55,694 nucleotides of DNA from Acidimicrobiales bacterium. GTDB taxonomy: Bacteria > Actinomycetota > Acidimicrobiia > Acidimicrobiales > Aldehydirespiratoraceae. Where the stretch lies: the NCBI GenBank assembly GCA_029263195.1, contig JAJCXX010000092.1:1-55694 (forward strand), written 5' to 3'. The position numbers and the translations under genes were made by a program. Positions 50,538 to 55,694 of the stretch are shown here, piece by piece. Below the pieces are notes generated by a model. The model was not told the DNA's origin and made no database searches. It saw nothing but the letters and a program-made list of their open reading frames with translations. How positions within the stretch are numbered: position 1 is the first letter of the stretch; every line of letters begins with the position of its first letter.

Positions 50538-51704
50538 TCAGTCCGTTCGTATCGATCGCCGAGATCGTTGCTCCAGCACCACCGTGTCGCCGTCGAATGC
50601 CAGCGCGGCGTCGCCCGAGACCAGACGTCGAATGGGCTCACCGGCAATGTCGGCTCGCCAACCGAACGCGAGCCGCGCGTTATCGTCGCCTCGTACGAGC
50701 GCCTCGACATCGGCCCTGGTGGCGAGCAGTGCCGGGTCGAGCTGGGTATCTCGAGCGATCTGATTGACCCATGCCGCGACGAGCGCCACGGCGGGGCGGA
50801 GTTCGCGGGTCTGGTCGCGGCGATTCTCGGATCGTGGCGGTCTCCAGTCGAGTTCAACCCCTTCGGCCACCGCGTCGACTATCTGCTGTCCGAGCTGACC
50901 CTTGGCAAGTCCCTTGTCGACCCCGCGAATCCGTCCGAGGGCGTCGACGTTATCGGGGGCGGCCTGGGCAACGCCGACGACAGCCATGTCGGAGATGACG
51001 AATCGGGCGGGTTGATCGATCTCGGCGGCTCGTCGCTGGCGCCAGGCTGCGACAGATCTCGACACGCTCAACGCTCGACCCTTCAGGTGTCGGGCTTCCT
51101 TGATTCGGGTCCATGCCTCATCGGGAGCCCGGGGGCCGTGGGGTTTGGCTCGAAGAATCTCGCATTCGTCGAGGGCCCACTCGACCCGCTGCAGTTCCTC
51201 GAGCTGATCCATCAGGCGATCGTGGATCTCCAGCAAGCGGGCCACATCTGAGGCCGCGTAGTCGAGTTGAGCGGGCTTGAGGGGCCGCTGCAACCAGTCG
51301 GTGAGCCGGCTGGACTTGGCCAGTTTCACGCCGAGCTCGCGTTCGTGCAGTGATGCCAACGACGGTGTCGACATTCCCAGGAAACCCGCGGCTATCTGAG
51401 TGTCGAAGAGCCTTCTCGGGACTTCGCCGCAGGCCTGTTCGAGTACTTCGAGGTCTTGGGATGCGGCGTGTAGAACGGCGAGGGCGTCGCTCTGCATGAG
51501 CTTGGCCAGGGGCTTCATGTCGATTTCAAGTGGATCGATCAGTACCAGGCCGTCGGCCCACGCGATCTGCATCAGAGCAAGCTTCGGCCAGAAGGTCCGC
51601 TCACGATGAAACTCGGTGTCGAGCGCGTAACGGGACTCCTGGCAGAGCGTGTCGACTACTTCCAGAAGAGCATCGTCGCTGTCGATATATCGAATTGGTT
51701 GCAT
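50538..51704 (-). CDS. rnd: Ribonuclease D-type 3'-5' exoribonuclease with HRDC domains
   Basis: 388 residues from the internal ATG at 51704 (MQPIRYIDSDD); upstream frame overlaps the rhodanese gene only. DEDDy exonuclease motifs: ALDTEFHRERTFWPKLALMQIA (Exo I), LHAASQDLEVLEQ (Exo II), LDYAASDVARLLEIH (Exo III, Tyr-Asp). The second half has HRDC domains (IDQPARFVISDMAVVGVAQAAP and ALGRIRGVDKGLAKGQL). The enzyme trims 3' ends of tRNA and other stable RNAs with two metal ions. The rhodanese gene is 7 bases upstream, so they are probably co-transcribed. Confidence 0.95.
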   Translation of the reverse strand: MQPIRYIDSDDALLEVVDTLCQESRYALDTEFHRERTFWPKLALMQIAWADGLVLIDPLEIDMKPLAKLMQSDALAVLHAASQDLEVLEQACGEVPRRLFDTQIAAGFLGMSTPSLASLHERELGVKLAKSSRLTDWLQRPLKPAQLDYAASDVARLLEIHDRLMDQLEELQRVEWALDECEILRAKPHGPRAPDEAWTRIKEARHLKGRALSVSRSVAAWRQRRAAEIDQPARFVISDMAVVGVAQAAPDNVDALGRIRGVDKGLAKGQLGQQIVDAVAEGVELDWRPPRSENRRDQTRELRPAVALVAAWVNQIARDTQLDPALLATRADVEALVRGDDNARLAFGWRADIAGEPIRRLVSGDAALAFDGDTVVLEQRSRRSIRTD

Positions 51705-51711
51705 CGAAGTC

Positions 51712-52035
51712 TCAGACCGGGGAGGTGCCGCTGAGAGCAGCCCGACCCGACTTGATCCATGCGCTGGTTCCGCCGGCCACATTGTGGGCGTCGAGCCCCA
51801 CGCCGCGGAGATACTGAGCAGCACGTCCGCTACGAGCCCCGCTCGCACAGATCAGATAGATCCGGCGGTCGTCCCGAAACTTGTCGACGGAACTCGTCAC
51901 GTCGCCCAAGGGAATCAGAGTTGCCCCGTCGACGTGGCCCGACAGGAATTCGTTTGGCTCCCGCACGTCGTAGAGCGGCGCACCTGCGGCAAGAACCACC
52001 TCCAACTCGTCGACGCTGACCTGCGGGACTGTCAT
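51712..52035 (-). CDS. Single-domain rhodanese
   Basis: 107 residues starting at MTVPQVSVDELE, with GAGGAG upstream that decides the start at 52035 over 52092. The rhodanese fold is clear: PLYDVREPNEFLSGHVDGATLIPL and the active loop ICASGARSGRAAQYL with catalytic Cys in CASGARS. It can hold sulfane sulfur as a persulfide and transfer it to an acceptor such as cyanide, thiols or sulfur-carrier pathways. A link to the TtuB/TtuA pair 22 kb away is only a thought. It is in front of RNase D and behind MobA on the same strand. Confidence 0.93.
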   Translation of the reverse strand: MTVPQVSVDELEVVLAAGAPLYDVREPNEFLSGHVDGATLIPLGDVTSSVDKFRDDRRIYLICASGARSGRAAQYLRGVGLDAHNVAGGTSAWIKSGRAALSGTSPV

Positions 52036-52098
52036 CTGATCTCCTCGTGCATTTCGGTGGAGGTTATCGGAATGCGACTTTGTGGATCGCAATCTCGT

Positions 52099-52665
52099 TC
52101 ACGGTAGATCAGAGGGATAGTCGGCGTCGCGGTAATCGTCTGGATCGTGACCGTCGAAGTAGTTGACGGTGAGATCCGAGACGGCAGATCGGATCGATCT
52201 CGCCCCTCTCCCGAACTCGCTCGTGATCGCGTCCAGAGTTCGACGCCGCCAGGCCGAATGGAGCCATTGGGGCTCGCCGTCGCACAGAGGCACAGCCAGG
52301 TCGTGGTTGTCGACCGCTCGAATCGTCTCGGAGATCGCTTTGCCAGCCGGTTGGAGAAGGTCACACGACAGGATCACCACTATCTCGGTGGAAGTCGATT
52401 CGAGCGCGGTGATCACGCCCCCGAGCGGTCCTTCGCCCGGCCACATGTCTGGAGCGATCCGGATTCCGAGCGCCATCAGCTTCTCGGCGGGGCCTCCGAC
52501 TGCCACGATCGGCGACACCCCTGCATCGCTGAGTGCTCCGGCACAGCGCTCGATCATGGTCGAACCATCGATTTGAATGAAGGCCTTGTGGGTGCCCATT
52601 CGGGTGCTGGATCCACCGGCCAGAATGGCGCCGCCCACGGCATGGGAACTGCCAAGATCGGCCAT
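52099..52665 (-). CDS. mobA: Molybdenum cofactor guanylyltransferase (MobA-like)
   Basis: 188 residues from the ATG at 52665; TACACT ends 7 bases upstream of it, which favours this start over ATG 52683. The nucleotidyltransferase N-terminus is GGAILAGGSSTRMGTHKAF (the LAGGxSxRMGxxK motif); GPLGGVITALES, VVILSCDLLQP (D for Mg) and SAWRRRTLDAI follow. It joins GTP or CTP to molybdopterin to make the dinucleotide cofactor, or acts on a related substrate. No other moa/moe genes are close. It is divergent from the small membrane protein gene. Confidence 0.88.
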   Translation of the reverse strand: MADLGSSHAVGGAILAGGSSTRMGTHKAFIQIDGSTMIERCAGALSDAGVSPIVAVGGPAEKLMALGIRIAPDMWPGEGPLGGVITALESTSTEIVVILSCDLLQPAGKAISETIRAVDNHDLAVPLCDGEPQWLHSAWRRRTLDAITSEFGRGARSIRSAVSDLTVNYFDGHDPDDYRDADYPSDLP

Positions 52666-52672
52666 GTCCGGC

Positions 52673-52678
52673 AGTGTA
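52673..52678 (-). promoter_or_regulatory. -10-like element (leaderless) of mobA
   Basis: TACACT on the minus strand ends 7 bases before the chosen mobA ATG. No clear -35 is visible. Confidence 0.35.
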
Positions 52679-52708
52679 ACCATGCGCTGCGGGTCGATTG
52701 CCGACCGA

Positions 52709-52714
52709 TACTGT
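52709..52714 (+). promoter_or_regulatory. -10-like element (leaderless) of the small membrane protein gene
   Basis: TACTGT ends 6 bases before the GTG at 52721, so the transcript should start at the start codon. It lies 30 bases from the divergent mobA -10. Confidence 0.4.
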
Positions 52715-52720
52715 GTCGCC

Positions 52721-53041
52721 GTGTTACCCGATTGGATCGACCCCGACATTCTCCAGTGGATAATTCTCGGTGTGATCGGCATTCTCGTCTTGGCGACAGC
52801 ACTGATCATTCGCACGATTCAGAAACTTGTGATGCGAGTGCTTCTGATCGCGATACTGGCGGGGTTTGGTATCTCGCTCTGGGTTCAACGAGCCGATCTC
52901 CAGGATTGTGTGGAGACCTGTGAGTGCAGTCTCTATGGCAGGGAGGTGAGGGTCGACTACGACCAACTACCGGACGCCGTGCAGGACCGCATCGATTCTG
53001 GCGACACGTCGATCTGTCGCGGTGTCGTACGCGACGGCTGA
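52721..53041 (+). CDS. Small membrane protein, unknown function
   Basis: 106 residues from the GTG at 52721 (VLPDWIDPDILQWIILG), chosen because a -10-like word sits 6 bases before it; the frame opens earlier but overlaps mobA. Two close hydrophobic segments (ILQWIILGVIGILVLATALII and VMRVLLIAILAGFGISLWV) are followed by a hydrophilic domain of about 50 residues with clustered Cys (DLQDCVETCECSLYG ... TSICRG), probably outside the cell, where disulfides could form. I do not recognise the family. It converges on pyruvate kinase with 10 bases between stops. Confidence 0.75.
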   Translation: MLPDWIDPDILQWIILGVIGILVLATALIIRTIQKLVMRVLLIAILAGFGISLWVQRADLQDCVETCECSLYGREVRVDYDQLPDAVQDRIDSGDTSICRGVVRDG

Positions 53042-53051
53042 ATCGCGGAAT

Positions 53052-54482
53052 CTACGGAATTCGTTCGAGACGAAGAACGTTGGCGGAACGAGAGCTGCTG
53101 TCGGACCCTGCCAAGACGGCTACGAGTTCGCCGGCGTGGACCTCTCCTGCCGCCTTGGCCTGCCGGATTGCTTCCACGACCATCTCTTCGTTGGTACCGT
53201 TGATGGCCATCGACATTGGTGTGGTCCCCCAGCTCAAGGTGAGTTGTTGGACCGTGGCGGAGTTGGTCGAGAATCCCAGGATCCGGGCGCTCGGCCTGAA
53301 GCGAGCCATTGATCGGACCGTGAAACCGGTGCCCGAGATGCAGATGATCGTGCGCACTCCGAGTTCTTCGGTGGCACGCCATGCCGACATGGTCATGGCG
53401 TCGGTCACCGACGCTGACCCGCCCTCGTCGTCGGTCATGTGAAGTTCGGTGAGCCTGGAAGCCCATGCCTCGTGATCCATCTCATCGTCCGCCCGTGCCG
53501 CTATTCGGCTCATGGTGCGGATGACATTGACGGGATCGGCTCCGATTGCGGTCTCGCCCGACAGCATCACCGCTGAGGATCCGTCGAACACAGCGTTGGC
53601 GACGTCGGAGGCCTCGGCTCGCGTTGGTGATGGGCTGGTGACCATGGACTCGAGCATCTGAGTCGCGGTGATCACGGGTCGTCCGCCGGCAATGCAGTCC
53701 CTGATGATGTCTTTCTGGAGGTGGGGCAAATCCTCGATCGAGCATTCGTTCCCGAGGTCTCCGCGTGCCACCATCACGGCGCCCGACGCCTCGATGATGC
53801 CGGCAAGGTTGTCGACCGCGGCGCGGGTCTCGACCTTGGCTATGAGTAGCGGGCCTTTTGGATGGGGTTCGGTTCCGACGCGACGCATGTCGTGGCCGGA
53901 CCGAACGAAGGAAATCGCGATCATGTCGATTCCAGCCTCGACGAAGGCATCTGCCGCCACCAGGTCGGTCGGTGTTGGTGTTGAGATACTGAGCCGGTCC
54001 GACGGTATGTGAATGCCGGGTCGACCGCGCAGGAACCCGCCGTGGCTGACCGTTGCGGCGAGTCTGTCGGGGCCACTACCGACGACCTCGAGGATGGCGC
54101 CACCGTCTCCGACCGTCAGGCGGTCTCCGATGTGAATGTCGGTGAGAAGGCCTTCGTAGTCGACCTCGATCACTTCGACGGTTGACTTGTCTTGGCCGAC
54201 GGCGAGATCCACCGTCGCTCCCGTTGGCAGATCGAGGCCGGCCTCGCCGAAGCTTCCCGCCCTCACCTTTGGACCCGGGAGGTCGAGAAGTATCCCGACC
54301 CGACGCCCTTCGGAGGCCGCGACCGAGCGAATCCGGTGGTAGCGGTCGAGCCCGTCGTCGAGGGAGCCGTGGGCGAGTCCGATTCGGGCTACGTCCATTC
54401 CTGCTCTCATCATCTCTCTGAGCGTGGCCTCGCCATCGGACGCTGGGCCGATGGTCGCAATGATCTTGGTTCGGCGATTCAT
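53052..54482 (-). CDS. Divergent pyruvate kinase
   Basis: 476 residues, full pyruvate-kinase length with A, B and C domains. MNRRTKIIATIGPAS at the start; LLDLPGPKVRAG (Lys71 where K+-dependent enzymes have Glu); ISFVRSGHD; AKVETRAAVDNL; VMVARGDLGNECSIEDLPHLQK and ITATQMLESMVTSPSPTRAEASDVANAV are all present. The start of the substrate site is altered: RxNFSHG reads RIGLAHG (33-39). So the Asn and Ser that help bind K+ and ATP are missing. It may be a second, specialised isozyme. The TAGGTT box 6 bases before the ATG suggests a leaderless mRNA. The adjacent GDPD gene is divergent. Confidence 0.9.
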   Translation of the reverse strand: MNRRTKIIATIGPASDGEATLREMMRAGMDVARIGLAHGSLDDGLDRYHRIRSVAASEGRRVGILLDLPGPKVRAGSFGEAGLDLPTGATVDLAVGQDKSTVEVIEVDYEGLLTDIHIGDRLTVGDGGAILEVVGSGPDRLAATVSHGGFLRGRPGIHIPSDRLSISTPTPTDLVAADAFVEAGIDMIAISFVRSGHDMRRVGTEPHPKGPLLIAKVETRAAVDNLAGIIEASGAVMVARGDLGNECSIEDLPHLQKDIIRDCIAGGRPVITATQMLESMVTSPSPTRAEASDVANAVFDGSSAVMLSGETAIGADPVNVIRTMSRIAARADDEMDHEAWASRLTELHMTDDEGGSASVTDAMTMSAWRATEELGVRTIICISGTGFTVRSMARFRPSARILGFSTNSATVQQLTLSWGTTPMSMAINGTNEEMVVEAIRQAKAAGEVHAGELVAVLAGSDSSSRSANVLRLERIP

Positions 54483-54488
54483 GTGCGC

Positions 54489-54494
54489 AACCTA
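54489..54494 (-). promoter_or_regulatory. -10-like element (leaderless) of the pyruvate kinase gene
   Basis: TAGGTT on the minus strand ends 6 bases before the ATG at 54482. Confidence 0.4.
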
Positions 54495-54561
54495 GTGGGT
54501 TGGTCCGATGGTTGGTCGTGATCACCCTGATTCGGACGATCTCGACGACCGACCGACCGGG

Positions 54562-54567
54562 TACCGT
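54562..54567 (+). promoter_or_regulatory. -10-like element (leaderless) of the second GDPD gene
   Basis: TACCGT ends 6 bases before the ATG at 54574, which supports that start over the earlier frame opening at 54508. Confidence 0.4.
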
Positions 54568-54573
54568 TCGGAC

Positions 54574-55338
54574 ATGGCGCATTCGCATCCGTATCTCGAT
54601 CACAGCGGACCCTTGGCGATTGCTCACCGGGGTGGCGCCGGGGTACATCCCGAGAACACTGAGAGAGCATTTCGTCACGCGGTCGATCTCGGCTTCACCC
54701 ACATCGAGACCGACGTCCATGTCACTGCTGACGGGGTGGTGGTGGCCTTCCACGACGATGATCTCGACCGGGTCACCGACCGCGAAGGGACTATCGCCGA
54801 ACTCAAGTGGAGCGAGGTGAGCCAGGCCAGGGTCAGCGGCACCGAGCCGGTTTGTCGCCTCGACGACTTGCTTTCGGCGTTCCCCGACACGCGCTTCAAT
54901 CTCGACCCCAAGCATGACGCAGCCATCGAGCCCTTGGCTGCCGTCATCCTCGCTGCCAATGCTCAGAGGCGGGTCTGCGTAGGTTCGTTCTCGGATCGTC
55001 GAGCCGATCGGCTGCGTCGTCTGGTCGGGCCCGAACTCTGCACCGCCACAGGAGTTCGTCGTGCCCTGTTCCTGTGGCTACGGGGCTGGGATCTGCCGAT
55101 GCGTCACCGGCACGCGCTCGTGGCACAGGTGCCGGTGCGCCGGGGTTTTCTCGAGGTCGTGACGCCGCGTTTCATCGATGCGGCTCACCGATGCGGGGTC
55201 CATGTGCACGTGTGGACCATCGACGACCCCGCCGAGATCGGCCGCCTGCTCGATCTTGGTGTCGACGGCATCATGACCGATCGACCTGAGGTTCTGAGGC
55301 GGGTCTATGTGGAACGTGGGGCGTGGTCAGAAGGGTGA
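54574..55338 (+). CDS. Glycerophosphodiester phosphodiesterase
   Basis: 254 residues from the ATG at 54574 (MAHSHPYLDHSG). The GDPD core is full: LAIAHRGGAGVHPENTERAF, HIETDVHVTADG, VVVAFHDDDLDRVTDREGTI and FNLDPKHDAAIEPL, with HVHVWTIDDPAEIGRLLDLGVDGIMTDRPEVL at the end, the usual last barrel strand and TDxP motif. It hydrolyses glycerophosphodiesters, probably in the cytoplasm. It keeps more of the classical motifs than the GDPD at 10888. Divergent from pyruvate kinase with overlapping promoter regions. Confidence 0.94.
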   Translation: MAHSHPYLDHSGPLAIAHRGGAGVHPENTERAFRHAVDLGFTHIETDVHVTADGVVVAFHDDDLDRVTDREGTIAELKWSEVSQARVSGTEPVCRLDDLLSAFPDTRFNLDPKHDAAIEPLAAVILAANAQRRVCVGSFSDRRADRLRRLVGPELCTATGVRRALFLWLRGWDLPMRHRHALVAQVPVRRGFLEVVTPRFIDAAHRCGVHVHVWTIDDPAEIGRLLDLGVDGIMTDRPEVLRRVYVERGAWSEG

Positions 55339-55694
55339 CTCTGTGGGTGAACCTGTGGAGAACCGGCAACGTCCTGGGGATCAACGGTGGTAATCGCGGG
55401 AATGTCTGGGGATTTCGTTCCGAACCCTTGACGATGGGTTGCAACCTCGCCATGATACCCTTGTCGAAGCGAGAGCAACGGTTCCGAGGCTCTGATCCGA
55501 TTTGGTTGGCGCAAGCCCTCCAGGTCGGTGAAGTCCGAAGTCCAGAGTTCGAACGGAGACACGGCTGAGTCAGGCTGGCTTTCTTCGGAGGGTCAGCGGG
55601 TCGATCGGAGATACGGCGAGTTCTCGCCAATCCGACCGGAGCCGGCCCTCACGAGGGGTCGTCCGGGAGGTGCGGAGAGGTCTCACCATCCGAG
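55339..55694. other. Non-coding end of the window
   Basis: 356 bases without a credible gene on either strand. It begins with two near-identical words, CTGTGGGTGAAC (55341-55352) and CTGTGGAGAAC (55353-55363), that resemble weak DnaA boxes. A promoter-like pair follows at 55428-55456, and a small hairpin (GGCGA/TCGCC at 55615-55628) lies near the end. The long gap after a promoter suggests a leader or a stable-RNA gene beyond the window. Confidence 0.5.
55428..55456 (+). promoter_or_regulatory. Sigma-70-like promoter pointing out of the window
   Basis: TTGACG (55428-55433) and CATGAT (55451-55456) are 17 bases apart and close to consensus. There is no gene within the next 240 bases in this direction, so the target must lie beyond the window or be an RNA. 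Confidence 0.4.

Noticed and set aside
55341-55363. Replication origin
   Set aside because: Only two imperfect DnaA-box-like words, no dnaA, dnaN or AT-rich segment in the window.
1-55694. tRNA, rRNA, CRISPR arrays and insertion sequences
   Set aside because: Reading the intergenic regions showed no cloverleaf with TTCGANNC/CCA pattern, no regularly spaced repeats and no transposase-like protein. A covariance search was not possible.

Overview
The window is about 56 kb of a high-GC chromosome from an actinobacterium. It carries a Pup-proteasome system (dop, pup, prcB, prcA, pafA, pafB, pafC and mpa), a fused FbiC for cofactor F420, a mycobacterial-type transaldolase, GTG starts and many start/stop overlaps of four bases. 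The gene order helY-tatC-tatA ... pafC-pafB-pafA ... prcA-prcB-pup-dop ... mpa ... trmI follows the order I know from Mycobacterium tuberculosis. There are no mycobacterial envelope genes, and several proteins have Thr-rich linkers. I infer an Acidimicrobiia-like (Ilumatobacter-type) organism, but no marker gene here proves the class.

Layout. Position 2-370 is the 3' end of an enoyl-CoA hydratase. From 373 to 10727 one long minus-strand run reads, in transcription order: zinc-ribbon protein, small membrane protein, TatA/B, TatC, HelY-type helicase, YegS-like protein, M20 amidohydrolase, tandem ThyX-like protein, LysM lytic transglycosylase, DUF4193-like protein, lipid-droplet-protein-like ORF and a GNAT enzyme. 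A plus-strand glycerophosphodiesterase (10888-11610) separates this from the proteasome operon (18891 down to 11626), which ends with pafA, pafB, pafC and a signal peptidase I. An Aap-type amino-acid ABC transporter (18955-24572) sits between dop and mpa. Beyond mpa lie a divergent ferredoxin and another minus-strand run (32545 down to 26925) with a PBP4-like pseudoenzyme, a Lon-N domain protein, three small membrane-associated proteins, a TtuB-like sulfur carrier, TtuA, TrmI and a lipoprotein serine protease.

From 33271 most genes are on the plus strand: transketolase, transaldolase, a HelZ-type SNF2 ATPase, an HxlR regulator overlapping fbiC, a LOG-family protein, a Cys-rich protein, an McrB-like AAA+ ATPase with an McrC-like partner that lacks a visible nuclease, and a ClC channel with CBS domains. 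An acyl-CoA dehydrogenase, RNase D, rhodanese, MobA and a divergent pyruvate kinase lie on the minus strand among them. The window ends with a second GDPD and a non-coding stretch containing a promoter-like signal.

How the parts work together. Dop deamidates Pup (C-terminal GGQ), PafA ligates it, and Mpa (C-terminal GQYL) feeds tagged proteins to PrcAB. PafB and PafC are WYL regulators of the DNA-damage response. The Tat and signal-peptidase genes serve export, TtuAB and TrmI modify tRNA, and the Aap transporter imports amino acids.

Most notable observations: the nuclease-less McrBC-like pair; a hand-folded RNA leader in front of the LysM lytic transglycosylase; a ubiquitin-like TtuB ending GG-Ser-Leu; a PBP4-like protein that has lost SxxK; a highly structured 230-base region before the SNF2 gene; and a recurrent TANNNT-6/7-nt-start layout that predicts leaderless mRNAs. 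No rRNA, tRNA, CRISPR array, insertion sequence or prophage was seen.
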